Shown in pieces: positions 27,142 through 35,802 of a stretch of DNA of 64,000 nucleotides. The notes under the pieces are model-generated. The model did not search any database. It saw nothing but the letters and a program-made list of their open reading frames with translations, and had not been told where the DNA came from. Within the stretch, counting starts at the first letter, position 1; each line of letters opens with the position of its first letter. Both the position numbers and the translations under genes were made by a program. The DNA comes from Paraburkholderia flava (GTDB lineage: Bacteria > Pseudomonadota > Gammaproteobacteria > Burkholderiales > Burkholderiaceae): assembly GCF_004359985.1 (NCBI RefSeq), contig NZ_SMRO01000004.1:434001-498000 (forward strand). The letters run 5' to 3'.

Positions 27142-28110
27142 ATGCCGATCAGCGATTTCCGCGCGATCGAAATTTTCACGAAGGCCGTCGAACTCGGCAG
27201 CATCCGGCGCGCTGCCGCGGCGCAAGGCATTAGCCCGCAGGCGGCAAGCCAGGCGCTCGCCGCGCTCGAGGCACGCCTGGGCGTACGCCTGCTTCATCGC
27301 ACGACGCGCAGCATCGCGCTCACGTTCGAGGGACACCGCTTCCTCGACACCACTCAACCTGCGGTGGCGGCACTGGAACGCGCGATCGAATGCGTGCGTA
27401 TCGCGAAGGACGAGATTGCCGGGCCGCTGCGCATCGTTGCGCCGAGGTATTCATTCCTGCCGTTGCTGTGGCCTTTGATCGACGAGTTTTGCCGGCGCCA
27501 TCCCGAGATTCAACCGGATGTGAAACTCGACGATCGCATCGGCAACTGGGTGCAAGACCGAACCGACGTCGGCTTTCGCATCGGCACGGCACCGGAGGAT
27601 GGCGTCGCCGCTCGACGTCTGTTCGCGATGCAGTTGATTGTCTGCGCGGCACCGGCCTACATCGCGGCATACGGTGCACCGGACTCGATCGCGCAGCTTG
27701 CCTCGCATCGATGCAGCGTCTTCCGGCAACCCGATACGGGCCGCGTGCTGCCCTGGCTGCTCAAGGTCGACGGCGAGGTGATCTCTCATCACCTGTCCCC
27801 TGCGCTGTCGACGAACGATGCGCAGCTCGAGACCGAAGCGGTGCTGTCGGGTCATGTGATCGGGTTGCTGTCGGGTCTGTCGGCAGCACCGTTGATTCGC
27901 TCGGGGCAACTCGTGCCGCTGCTCGTGGATCACGTCACCGACCACATGGGCGTTCACGTCTATTACGGCAGCCGCACGGCGCAGCCTTCGCGGGTTCGAG
28001 CGTTTATCGATCTGGCGGTGGAGCGGCTCGGCGATTCGTCCGCGTACGTGCTGGATGCGCGCGAACTGGCTGCGGCGGAGGCGAAGGGGCGCAGAAAGCG
28101 GCGGCGGTGA
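27142..28110 (+). CDS. LysR-family transcriptional regulator
   Basis: 322 residues from ATG 27142 behind AGGAGAGCGCC. N-terminal winged helix-turn-helix (MPISDFRAIEIFTKAVELGS, AAAAQGISPQAASQALAALE, LHRTTR) and a C-terminal substrate-binding domain. The C-terminus is a basic tail, GRRKRRR. The protein is transcribed away from the SDR gene and probably regulates it and itself through the dyads at 27023-27065. The effector is unknown. Confidence 0.93.
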   Translation: MPISDFRAIEIFTKAVELGSIRRAAAAQGISPQAASQALAALEARLGVRLLHRTTRSIALTFEGHRFLDTTQPAVAALERAIECVRIAKDEIAGPLRIVAPRYSFLPLLWPLIDEFCRRHPEIQPDVKLDDRIGNWVQDRTDVGFRIGTAPEDGVAARRLFAMQLIVCAAPAYIAAYGAPDSIAQLASHRCSVFRQPDTGRVLPWLLKVDGEVISHHLSPALSTNDAQLETEAVLSGHVIGLLSGLSAAPLIRSGQLVPLLVDHVTDHMGVHVYYGSRTAQPSRVRAFIDLAVERLGDSSAYVLDARELAAAEAKGRRKRRR

Positions 28111-28177
28111 TGGCTGCGTTTGCGTTTGGTGCGCTAGATCCTGCTGCGGAGTAGAGAAACAAATCTCGACAGCAGGC

Positions 28178-29458
28178 TCACCGCCCTGCCATCACATCCG
28201 CAAGCGCCGCCGTCACCTTGTCGACCGCAGTAGCCGATCCATTGGCTCCGTGCCGAAAGAGGTACATGTCCTTCGGATACCACACGGACTGATTGCCGCT
28301 GCGCTGCCACCGCCAGTCCGTGCCGGTGCGCGGCAACATCAGCCAGCATGCAACGCCGAGCGCACCGGCGACATGAGCCACCGCCGTATCGACGCAGATG
28401 ACGAGATTCAACTGAGCCACGATCGCCGCCGTGTCGGCGAAATCGCGGATCTCGTTCCCGACGCACAGAATCGGCTGCTGTGTTTCGCAGCCCGCTACCT
28501 CACGCTCCGCATCGCCCACCTGCAAGCTGACGAAGCGAACGCCTTCTACAGACCACAGCGGCAGCAGATCGGAGAAATGCCGCAGCGATCGTTCTCTATC
28601 GTTGTCGTGTTCGGGGTTGCCTTTCCACACGAGTCCGACACGCACGCCATCACGCGGCAGACGTTCGCGCCATGCATCGAGCCGGTTCGTGAACACGCCG
28701 ACGTACGGGATCTCCGCAGGAATCGATTCGAGCGTCGTGCCGACGTGGTAAGGCACGCTCATCACGGAGTCCCAGTAGTCGTGAGCATGCAGCGCCTGAG
28801 GATCCGTGACGACAGCGTCGATGCCCTGCACCGTTCGCAATAGCGCCGCGAGTTCAGGCTTGCAGACCATCGTCAGCGTCCGCACTCCTCGCGCCTTCAG
28901 CAGCGACGCATAACGCGCGAACTGGATCGTGTCGCCATAGCCCTGCTCCGGCAGCAGCAACAACGTCTTGCCGTTCAGATCCTCGCCGTTCCAGCGCGGA
29001 AACGGCAACGTGCCGTGCTCCCGAAAAACCTGCAGACGCGCTTCGTAAAGCGGCCAGCCTTCCGCATAACGCCCGGCGGCCAGCAGGAACAATCCGAAGT
29101 CGAAACGCGCCTCGTCGAAATCGGGCCGCAGTTCGAGCACACGACGATATTCGGTTTCCGCGCGATCGTATTCGCCCAGCGCGTCGAGAGCGCCCGCGAG
29201 GTTTTGCCGGATCTCCGCCGAGTCGCGTATCAGTTCGAGTGCATGTTCGTAGTGCTGTTGCGCTTCGCTGTTGCGGCCGGACTGCCGCAAGAGGTTCGCG
29301 AGGTTGTTGTGCGCGATGCCGTGGCGGCTGTCGGTTGCGAGCAGCCCCCGGTAGAGGGCTTCGGCCTGCATCGGATCGCCGCGTTCATGCGCGGCCAGCG
29401 CGGCCTCGACGAGCGCGTGTCCGGCGTTGGGCGGCTGGATGAGAATCTTCGGTTGCAT
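28178..29458 (-). CDS. TPR-containing glycosyltransferase (GT9/GT41-like)
   Basis: 426 residues. Residues 1-130 hold about three tetratricopeptide repeats (AEALYRGLLATDSRHGIAHN, EAQQHYEHALELIRDSAEIR, RAETEYRRVLELRPDFDEAR). The C-terminal half has the heptosyltransferase-like donor fold: LLLLPEQGYGDTIQFARYA, GLVWKGNPEHDNDRERSL and VAQLNLVICVDTAVAHVAGALG. Such proteins glycosylate proteins or surface glycans in the cytosol. No neighbouring glycan-biosynthesis genes help. It is 34 bases after a secreted hydrolase gene on the same strand. Confidence 0.85.
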   Translation of the reverse strand: MQPKILIQPPNAGHALVEAALAAHERGDPMQAEALYRGLLATDSRHGIAHNNLANLLRQSGRNSEAQQHYEHALELIRDSAEIRQNLAGALDALGEYDRAETEYRRVLELRPDFDEARFDFGLFLLAAGRYAEGWPLYEARLQVFREHGTLPFPRWNGEDLNGKTLLLLPEQGYGDTIQFARYASLLKARGVRTLTMVCKPELAALLRTVQGIDAVVTDPQALHAHDYWDSVMSVPYHVGTTLESIPAEIPYVGVFTNRLDAWRERLPRDGVRVGLVWKGNPEHDNDRERSLRHFSDLLPLWSVEGVRFVSLQVGDAEREVAGCETQQPILCVGNEIRDFADTAAIVAQLNLVICVDTAVAHVAGALGVACWLMLPRTGTDWRWQRSGNQSVWYPKDMYLFRHGANGSATAVDKVTAALADVMAGR

Positions 29459-29492
29459 GGGGCGAGTTTAATCGTCGCGGTGAAGGGCGAGC

Positions 29493-30572
29493 TTACTGTA
29501 CCTGCGGACACGTGGACGGCACCGTCTCGCCGAACAGCACCGCCAGCCCGCACGCCGACGTGAACATGCCGCGATTGTCGTGCCCCACACCCGGCACTTC
29601 GACTACATGTTGTGCAAGCGCCGCATGACGATGCTTCAGATAATCGAAATACGACAGCCCGCGCGCGAGGCGATATGGACCTTGAGCCATCCCCGCACAC
29701 GATCGATCGATGAAATGCGTGTACGGATTCGTATCGACCATACCGAGCAGGTACACGACGTTGCGCTGCGCGTACCGCGCTTCGACTTCATCCAGAGGCT
29801 GCGATGTGACGTACGCGGGCGCATCGTTCATTCCATACTTCCATTGATCGACCTTCGGGCATGCAGCGACATCGGCCGGCTGAAAAGTCCCTTGCGTGGG
29901 CCGCTGGTTGTCGAAGTACAGATAGCTCGATGCATTCGCGACCACATATCGAACGTCGATGCCGCGCTCACGCAGCATCGTCTCGCCATGGCCCATCACC
30001 GCGTAACGTTGAACGACCTGCGCACCCGCCGAATGACCCGCGACGACGACCGTTTTCAGCGCCGGGTAGAGACGGCGGTCGGCGAAATGTTCGAGCAGTG
30101 CGTCGAGTGCGGAGAAAGAACTGATCGGCGCCGGACTGCGCGCGGCGCTGCCGCCTTTCCAGCCTTCCTGAGTCCATGCGAGTGTGTCGGGCGGCAACTT
30201 GAACTGCGTGACGTCGAAGGACGTCAGAAACTGCGGCGCGACGATCATCGTGTTTTGCCCGGCTGCGCCTGCGCCCTGCACTACTTCACGTCCCGACTCG
30301 AAGTAAACGTCCGCGTTGCGCAGCGTTCCGTGCACGATCAGCAGCACGCGTTGTACGTCGGATGCCGGTGCGTCGATCGGACGATCCGCGTATACCGGCA
30401 ATTGTCCCGTGCCTTCCGGTGTCGTGACGGTGACGCGTTGATCCGCTACCCGCGCAACGGGCGCGTTTGGTCCGGCTTTCTTCGTGCTATCTGCTGCGTG
30501 GGCAGTGCCGCACCAGGACGCGATGGACACGACTAAAACCCATAACACCGACAACACTCGATTCGTCGACAT
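29493..30572 (-). CDS. exported alpha/beta hydrolase
   Basis: 359 residues from ATG 30572 (MSTNRVLSVLWVLVVSIASW), with a signal peptide ending about ...TAHA; an upstream in-frame start would bury it. The hydrolase fold shows RVLLIVHGTLRNADVYF (oxyanion region HGT), nucleophile Ser in VVVAGHSAGAQV (G-H-S-A-G) and a C-terminal His in VPGVGHDNRGMF. Probably an extracytoplasmic esterase or depolymerase. The gene precedes the TPR-glycosyltransferase, perhaps in one transcript. Confidence 0.85.
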   Translation of the reverse strand: MSTNRVLSVLWVLVVSIASWCGTAHAADSTKKAGPNAPVARVADQRVTVTTPEGTGQLPVYADRPIDAPASDVQRVLLIVHGTLRNADVYFESGREVVQGAGAAGQNTMIVAPQFLTSFDVTQFKLPPDTLAWTQEGWKGGSAARSPAPISSFSALDALLEHFADRRLYPALKTVVVAGHSAGAQVVQRYAVMGHGETMLRERGIDVRYVVANASSYLYFDNQRPTQGTFQPADVAACPKVDQWKYGMNDAPAYVTSQPLDEVEARYAQRNVVYLLGMVDTNPYTHFIDRSCAGMAQGPYRLARGLSYFDYLKHRHAALAQHVVEVPGVGHDNRGMFTSACGLAVLFGETVPSTCPQVQ

Positions 30573-30718
30573 AGGCTGGAAGCTCTCAGGAAATCCCGAT
30601 GGTCGGGATGCGTTAGTCACGCAGGGTCGCGCAGACGCAAGCACGATAGCCCACGACACATAAGGCTATGCACGATCTCAAGCAGGCTCACTCTAGCAGC
30701 ATGCAGTTGCCGCATGCA

Positions 30719-30750
30719 GATCGGCCATCCGGATCGGCCATCCGGATCGG
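30719..30750. repeat. 13-bp tandem repeat, 2.5 copies
   Basis: GATCGGCCATCCG (30719-30731) is followed by an exact copy (30732-30744) and GATCGG of a third. It lies 74 bases upstream of the small membrane-protein gene. Slippage-prone DNA or a binding-site array are both possible. Confidence 0.75.
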
Positions 30751-30823
30751 AATACATTTAGTATGACGCAGCATGACAGCGGGCTTCCATTGAGCCGTCG
30801 AGATCGTCAGGAGGGGTTCAGGT

Positions 30824-31324
30824 ATGCAATCGGATACGCAGAACGGCACAGCGTGGCTGGGCGCCGTGCCACTGGGCATGCTCGTTGTGCTGGTCGTCGG
30901 GCTGATCGCGCTGACGGCTCTCTTTTTCTTGCGCCGCAAATTGAACGCCCGCGCCACGCCGCTAACCGTGCGTGCCGACGGCGGCGTCGCAGTCCCACTG
31001 ATCGCGGCCTTCGGCGGCTGGAAAGGGATTCCGTGGATCACCACCACCCAGTCCAATATCGCTCCGCTGCTCGTGCTGCACGAGACGGATATCGAGTACC
31101 GCATCGTCCGGCTAAAACGCCGGGCCTACACGGATATTTCGAACGTCGATGTGCGGACGGCAATCGGCACGGTCAACGTCGTGCTCGAGTTTCGCGACTC
31201 GATCAAAAGCTTCGCGGGAAACACGGCGAACCGGGACAACGCGCGCAACGCATTGAACATGCTCGCGAGCAAAGGCTGCCCGCTGAGTACGCGAGCGCAG
31301 GCGTTTCTGTCGACCACCGCGTGA
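30824..31324 (+). CDS. single-pass membrane protein, unknown function
   Basis: 166 residues, start ATG 30824 with CAGGAGGGGTTCAGG upstream. One strong transmembrane helix (LGMLVVLVVGLIALTALFFL, residues about 17-36) is followed by RRK, then a cytosolic or periplasmic soluble domain with GGWKGIPWITTTQSN and LHETDIEYRIVRLKRRAYTD. No family is recognised. Convergent with the ACT-like gene. Confidence 0.75.
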   Translation: MQSDTQNGTAWLGAVPLGMLVVLVVGLIALTALFFLRRKLNARATPLTVRADGGVAVPLIAAFGGWKGIPWITTTQSNIAPLLVLHETDIEYRIVRLKRRAYTDISNVDVRTAIGTVNVVLEFRDSIKSFAGNTANRDNARNALNMLASKGCPLSTRAQAFLSTTA

Positions 31325-31375
31325 ATTCCAGCGGCTACGTAGAGGCTAAACCGGTCTCTCGTACTCGCCGCAGAC

Positions 31376-31735
31376 TCAAGACGGCAAACCGCCCGACGGC
31401 GACTCCGAACCGGCATTACCTCGAACAAACCGGTGCTCCAGACGAACGCGCAGCACGTCCTCGAGCTTCGACAGCTGCTCGCGCAGTGCCCGCGCCTGTT
31501 GTTCGTCGATATCGTCCAGAACGATTTTCTGCTCGAGGAGGTTGCCGCGAGGGACCATCGTCCAGTGCGTGACCGACGCCTGCCCGTTCTTCAGATGCGC
31601 GGCAGCGCGAGCGACGACATCCAGATTGATATCGGAGACGAGATGGATGGTGTGGGTCAATCGAAAGCCCGGCAGACACTGCGACCAGCTGTCTTCGGAT
31701 TTCAGTGCGGGGGACGGTGACGTATCTTGATGCAT
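31376..31735 (-). CDS. small protein with a possible ACT-like domain
   Basis: 119 residues starting MHQDTSPSPALKSEDSWSQC, ATG preceded by GGAGTCGCT. The middle (TIHLVSDINLDVVARAAAHL ... VTHWTMVPRGNLLEQKIVLDDIDEQQARALREQLSKL) has the beta-alpha-beta-beta-alpha rhythm and HxV/D start typical of ACT-type regulatory domains such as the acetolactate synthase small subunit, but no ligand motif is conserved. I regard the fold as likely and the ligand as unknown. Isolated from any amino-acid biosynthetic operon. Confidence 0.6.
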   Translation of the reverse strand: MHQDTSPSPALKSEDSWSQCLPGFRLTHTIHLVSDINLDVVARAAAHLKNGQASVTHWTMVPRGNLLEQKIVLDDIDEQQARALREQLSKLEDVLRVRLEHRFVRGNAGSESPSGGLPS

Positions 31736-32011
31736 AGCGACTCCGGATAAACATTAAATTCGAACCGGTGCCAGCTATGCTGCTCCCGCTTCGTTGCCGA
31801 CCATCGGCCGCATCGCCTTGAGGCAGCCACCTTGCCCGGGGAGGCAGGTTGGCGTTCGTACCGTGAGGTACCAACTCTGGATGCAGGCGTAAGTCTAGCA
31901 GATTGATTCGCAGCGTGCGTTGGCCCGCGAACCGAACGGAATAAAGCCGAAGCTGGGACGTTATCTGCCATTGAACGTCTCAGTCGAACGCTTTCGCATG
32001 GAACTTACAGG
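31736..32011. other. divergent spacer, ACT-like / RidA genes
   Basis: 276 bases with no gene seen. Must carry the promoters of the two flanking genes; I recognised no strong hexamers or operator. Confidence 0.4.
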
Positions 32012-32467
32012 ATGAAATTTTCCGACCGTCTGGCGCAGCTCGGCCTGACCCTGCCCGCGCCGATCTCGCCGCTCGGGTCCTATCGAACGGTGTCGGTGTC
32101 CGGCAATCAATTGTTCGTGTCGGGACTCGGCCCGTTCGAGAACGGCAAGCCGATGGTGGGCATCGTCGGCGACGATCTGTCGCTCGAACGTGCGCAGGAA
32201 GCAGCGCGTCTGACGATGCTGATGATCTTCGCGTGTGTGGATCGCGCGTATGGGATGGATAACGTCGAGCGTTGCAGCAGACTCACCGTCTACGTGCGCG
32301 CGGCGCAATCGTTCACGCAGCATCCGCGTGTTGCGGACGGTGCGAGCGATCTGCTGCTCGCACTGTTCGGCGACGACGCATTGCCGGCGCGCAGCGCGCT
32401 CGGTGTGTACACGCTGCCGATGGGTATTCCGGTCGAGATCGACAGCGTCTTCGAATTGAAGCGTTGA
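32012..32467 (+). CDS. RidA/YjgF/TdcF-family protein
   Basis: 151 residues with the RidA fold: LFVSGLGPFENGKPMVGIVGDD, LTMLMIFACVDRAYGMDNV, and the C-terminal ARSALGVYTLPMGIPVEIDSVFELK, in which the Arg of the active-site pocket (P-x-R-S) is kept as LPARSALG. RidA proteins hydrolyse reactive 2-aminoacrylate/imine intermediates; this longer subgroup often has other deaminase-like roles in catabolic gene sets. It converges on the class II aldolase gene. Confidence 0.9.
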   Translation: MKFSDRLAQLGLTLPAPISPLGSYRTVSVSGNQLFVSGLGPFENGKPMVGIVGDDLSLERAQEAARLTMLMIFACVDRAYGMDNVERCSRLTVYVRAAQSFTQHPRVADGASDLLLALFGDDALPARSALGVYTLPMGIPVEIDSVFELKR

Positions 32468-32482
32468 CTGACGCGCTTGGCG

Positions 32483-33271
32483 TTATCGATCGAACGCGAT
32501 TCCGCGTCGGCGTAATTCGCGCATCCCGCTGTCGAGATGCGCACGCGCACTCTCCGGATCGCCGATGCGCATCTGTTCGTACGCGCGTTGCGCGATGTCG
32601 TGCGGCACCGGTTTCAACGGACGGTTCGCGCTCATCGCCTTCAACTGCACCTCGGCTGCTCGCTCGAGGTAATACAGATCGTCCCACGCTTCGGCGATCG
32701 TCGGCCCCGCGATCATCACGCCGTGATTCTTCAGGAACAGCACGTCCGCATCGCCCATCGCGGCGGCGATGCGATCGCCCTCCGATGCGTCGAGCGCGAG
32801 ACCGTTGTAGTGCTCGTCAACGGCGGTGCGTCCGTAGAACTTCAACGCGGTCTGTCCGAGCCACAGCAGCGGCGTCCCTTCCAGCAGACACAGCGCGGTG
32901 GCGTTCGGCATGTGCGTGTGGAAAGCCGCTTTTACACGCGGCATCTGCCGGTGCACCCGTGCGTGAATGTAGAACGCGGTTGCCTCAGGTCGGCCCTCGC
33001 CCGCGACGACACGTCCATCGAAATCGCACACCAGCAGCCGCGACGCGGTGATTTCCGAAAACGCGTAGCCATACGGATTGACGAGGAACAGATCGTCATG
33101 ACCCGGCACAACCGCCGAGAAGTGATTGCACACGCCCTCTTCGAACCCATGCTGCGAGGCAAGCTGGAAGCACGCGGCAAGCTCGATGCGCGCCTGCGCA
33201 ATCGCGTCGCTGTCCAGATGAAGATGCAGCGACGGCGCTGCTGTGCTGTCGATCGAAAGCGTGTGAGCCAT
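32483..33271 (-). CDS. class II aldolase/adducin-family protein
   Basis: 262 residues. Zn-binding histidines are visible in AAFHTHMPNATAL (HTH) and further on in LKNHGVMIAGPT, and the acidic residue lies in GFEEGVCNHFSAV. Family members act as sugar-phosphate aldolases, epimerases or decarboxylases; this subgroup is common in catabolic islands with no tested substrate. It is the second gene after the HAD phosphatase (18-base gap), and a divergent LysR gene lies beyond. Confidence 0.92.
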   Translation of the reverse strand: MAHTLSIDSTAAPSLHLHLDSDAIAQARIELAACFQLASQHGFEEGVCNHFSAVVPGHDDLFLVNPYGYAFSEITASRLLVCDFDGRVVAGEGRPEATAFYIHARVHRQMPRVKAAFHTHMPNATALCLLEGTPLLWLGQTALKFYGRTAVDEHYNGLALDASEGDRIAAAMGDADVLFLKNHGVMIAGPTIAEAWDDLYYLERAAEVQLKAMSANRPLKPVPHDIAQRAYEQMRIGDPESARAHLDSGMRELRRRGIAFDR

Positions 33272-33289
33272 GTTCTCCGCTCCTGAAAT

Positions 33290-33994
33290 TCACCAGCCTG
33301 CCGATGCGAACAACGGCGGCACATGATCGAGTGCCGGCAGCGTCGCGTCGGGCGTGTAGTCGGGCAATAACGTGCGACCTGTGCCGCGATCGATCCATAC
33401 GCAGCGGAACCCGATGTCGCGCGCGGCCGCGTGATCCAGATGCGGACTCGCGCAGATATGCACGACGTCGTCCTTCGATACACCCAGTTGCCCGTGCGCG
33501 TAATCGAACAGCCGCCGATCCGGCTTGTACGCGCCGCCCTGCTGCGCCGTCACCACGCGATCGATGGTGCCGCCCAGCTGTGCGACGTTGCCCGCGATGA
33601 TGTCGTCGTCGGTATTCGACACGATACACAAACGATAACCGCTTTCCTTCAAGCGCCGCAGACTGTCGACCACTTCGGGAAACGGCGGCATCGCCGATAT
33701 GCTACCGGTCAACAGTGCGGCGTCGATAGCGTCGCTGCGCACGCCGAATTCGTCGAGCGCGAGACGCAGGCCCTCACCGGCGAGTTGCCGGAACGCGCGC
33801 TGCGGCCACAGACGCTCCAGCTCGTGCTCGTACCGGTCATAGGCCGTGAGCAGTTGTGCGGCGTCGATATCGTCGCGCCCCTTGCGACGCAGAATCTCGC
33901 CCACTGCAGCGAGCAGCCCTTCGTCCCATTGAATAAGCGTGCCGTAGCAATCGAATGTGAGCCACTGCGGGCGCGGAGTTCCTGGAAGCGACAT
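33290..33994 (-). CDS. HAD-superfamily haloacid dehalogenase type II-like hydrolase
   Basis: 234 residues from ATG 33994 with AGGAG about seven bases upstream. HAD motifs: TFDCYGTLIQWDEG (nucleophile Asp and the Y typical of type II dehalogenases), LCIVSNTDDDII (motif II), K in YKPDRRLFDYA (motif III) and VHICASPHLDHAAARDIG (motif IV, modified). Either a 2-haloacid dehalogenase or a small phosphatase. Co-transcribed with the class II aldolase, so a linked phosphorylated or halogenated sugar-like substrate is possible. Confidence 0.88.
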   Translation of the reverse strand: MSLPGTPRPQWLTFDCYGTLIQWDEGLLAAVGEILRRKGRDDIDAAQLLTAYDRYEHELERLWPQRAFRQLAGEGLRLALDEFGVRSDAIDAALLTGSISAMPPFPEVVDSLRRLKESGYRLCIVSNTDDDIIAGNVAQLGGTIDRVVTAQQGGAYKPDRRLFDYAHGQLGVSKDDVVHICASPHLDHAAARDIGFRCVWIDRGTGRTLLPDYTPDATLPALDHVPPLFASAGW

Positions 33995-34102
33995 GCGTGT
34001 TCTCCTGATCAAGCGTTCAGGTTAGCGATGTCGTCCGATATCGGGAAATTAAATTATCATCTCGACATCAGTTGAATCCTGAATAAGCGCCCTTCTGCTC
34101 CC

Positions 34103-34960
34103 ATGCTCGATCTCGATCTGTTGAACACCTTCGTCTGCGTGATCGACGAGGGCAGCTTTACCCGCGCGGGCGAACGCGTGCATCGCACGCAATCGACGGT
34201 CAGCCAGCAGATCCGCCGGCTCGAAGAGCTGGTCGGCCACACGCTGCTGCTGCGCGATCGCGCGGGCAGCCACGTGAGCCCGACCGAGCACGGCGAACTG
34301 CTGTCGCAATACGCGCGGCGTTTGCTGGCATTGTCGTCGGAGGCGCAGGATGCGCTCGCGAGCGACGTCGAGATCGCGCCGGTGCGCGTCGGTGTGCCGG
34401 AGGATTTCGACGCGCGCCGCATGTCGTCGATCCTCGCCGGCTTCGTGCGCAGCCAGCCCGGCGTGCGGCTGGAGACCGTCGCCGGCATGAGCACCGACCT
34501 GAGCCGCAAGCTGGCGGCCGGCGACATCGAGATCGCGCTCGTGAAGCGCGAGCCGGGCAGCGGCGAATGCATCGCGAGCTGGCCGGAAACGCTGGTGTGG
34601 GTGCGCGGCAAAACCGCTCGCGCGCCCGAAGCCACGACAAACGAACCGCTTCCGCTCGCGCTGTTTCCGCAGGGCTGCGTCTATCGGCAGCGCGCAATCC
34701 GCGCACTCGACCGCATCCATCGACCGTGGCGCATCGCGTTCGGTAGCCACAGCCTGACCGGGATCCAGGCGGCGGTCGCGTCCGGACTCGGACTCTCCGT
34801 GCTGCCGACGACCGCAGTCCTCACCGGACATCGCGTCTGCACCGGCCTGCCCGATCTGCCACCGACCGAACTGGCGCTCGTCGCCGGAGAGAAAGCGCTC
34901 AACCGGACCCAGAAAGCGCTGGTCGATTTTCTGGAAACGGAGCTGGCGACGCCTGACTGA
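34103..34960 (+). CDS. LysR-family transcriptional regulator
   Basis: 285 residues: N-terminal HTH (LLNTFVCVIDEGSFTRAGERVHRTQSTVSQQIRRLEELVG) and a periplasmic-binding-protein-like effector domain. It is divergent from the HAD-class II aldolase genes across a 108-base spacer, the classical arrangement for a regulator of that pair. The spacer is AT-rich around 34048-34060 and probably holds the binding site. Confidence 0.93.
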   Translation: MLDLDLLNTFVCVIDEGSFTRAGERVHRTQSTVSQQIRRLEELVGHTLLLRDRAGSHVSPTEHGELLSQYARRLLALSSEAQDALASDVEIAPVRVGVPEDFDARRMSSILAGFVRSQPGVRLETVAGMSTDLSRKLAAGDIEIALVKREPGSGECIASWPETLVWVRGKTARAPEATTNEPLPLALFPQGCVYRQRAIRALDRIHRPWRIAFGSHSLTGIQAAVASGLGLSVLPTTAVLTGHRVCTGLPDLPPTELALVAGEKALNRTQKALVDFLETELATPD

Positions 34961-34995
34961 CAAGGCTTTCCACCGCCCAGCGCATGGCCTCGATA

Positions 34996-35040
34996 AATTT
35001 ACCCGGATAATATTGCACTTCAATTTATACCCGGGTATTA
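34996..35040 (+). promoter_or_regulatory. palindrome and direct repeat before DUF2239
   Basis: ATACCCGGGTAT (35027-35038) is a perfect 12-bp palindrome. The half TACCCGG also occurs at 35000-35006, and the flanks repeat (AATTTACCCGGATAATATT compared with AATTTATACCCGGGTATTATT), so there are two tandem AT-flanked sites just upstream of the GTG start. Probably an operator; the regulator is unknown. Confidence 0.6.
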
Positions 35041-35070
35041 TTCGCCGACATCATCACGGCGGAGCCTCTC

Positions 35071-35700
35071 GTGGCCGAACACCTGCAATCCCCCTCCTAC
35101 ACCAGCTTCGACGGCGCACGACGCCTCGCGGCCGGACCGCTGTCGACGGTCGCCGTCGCGGTCAAACATGCAGTCGAGCGCGGCGCGAATGGCCCGGTGC
35201 TGATCTTCGACGATCGCACCGGCCGCTCGATCGACATCGACATGCGCGGTTCCGACGACGACATGCTCGCGCGTCTCGCTGCATCGACGTCGGCTGGCGA
35301 CGGCAACACCGCGCCTGTTGAAGAAGCGGAAGTTGAAACGGCAGCGCCGTCGCGAGGTCGTGGCAGACCAAAGCTCGGCGTTGTGCCCCGCGAAGTCACG
35401 CTGCTGCCGAGACACTGGGAGTGGCTCGCCACGCAACCAGGCGGCGCATCGGTTGCGCTGCGCAAGCTCGTCGACGAAGCGCGTCGTGCACGCGGCGACC
35501 GCGATCGCGAACGGCAGGCACAGGAACGCGCGTACCACTTCATGTCCGCGATGGCCGGCAACCTGCCCGGCTTCGAGGAAGCGACGCGCGCGCTGTTCGC
35601 CGGCGAGACGACGCAGTTCTACGCACGCATCGCCACGTGGCCCGAAGACATCCGCGATCACGCGATCAAGCTCGCATCGACGGACGATCTGCAAGGCTGA
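35071..35700 (+). CDS. DUF2239-family protein
   Basis: 209 residues from GTG 35071 (M-AEHLQSPSYTSFDGARRLA), with GGCGGAG about ten bases upstream. The family hallmarks are the opening SFDG.R..A.G, DDRTGRSIDIDMRG, and the C-terminal VTLLPRHWEWLATQPGGASVALRKLVDEA and FYARIATWPEDIR. A Ala/Glu-rich linker with GRGRPK resembles an AT-hook. The function of DUF2239 is unknown. Followed by a MATE exporter, 102 bases on, possibly in the same transcript. Confidence 0.88.
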   Translation: MAEHLQSPSYTSFDGARRLAAGPLSTVAVAVKHAVERGANGPVLIFDDRTGRSIDIDMRGSDDDMLARLAASTSAGDGNTAPVEEAEVETAAPSRGRGRPKLGVVPREVTLLPRHWEWLATQPGGASVALRKLVDEARRARGDRDRERQAQERAYHFMSAMAGNLPGFEEATRALFAGETTQFYARIATWPEDIRDHAIKLASTDDLQG

Positions 35701-35802
35701 AGCGACGCGTCCGTTTTCTCGCGTCGCATCGTTCATTTTCAATCGCCCCGTTCCGGCCGCACGTCGTGCCGGAAGGGACTTCCTTTGCCCAGGAAATTCA
35801 TC

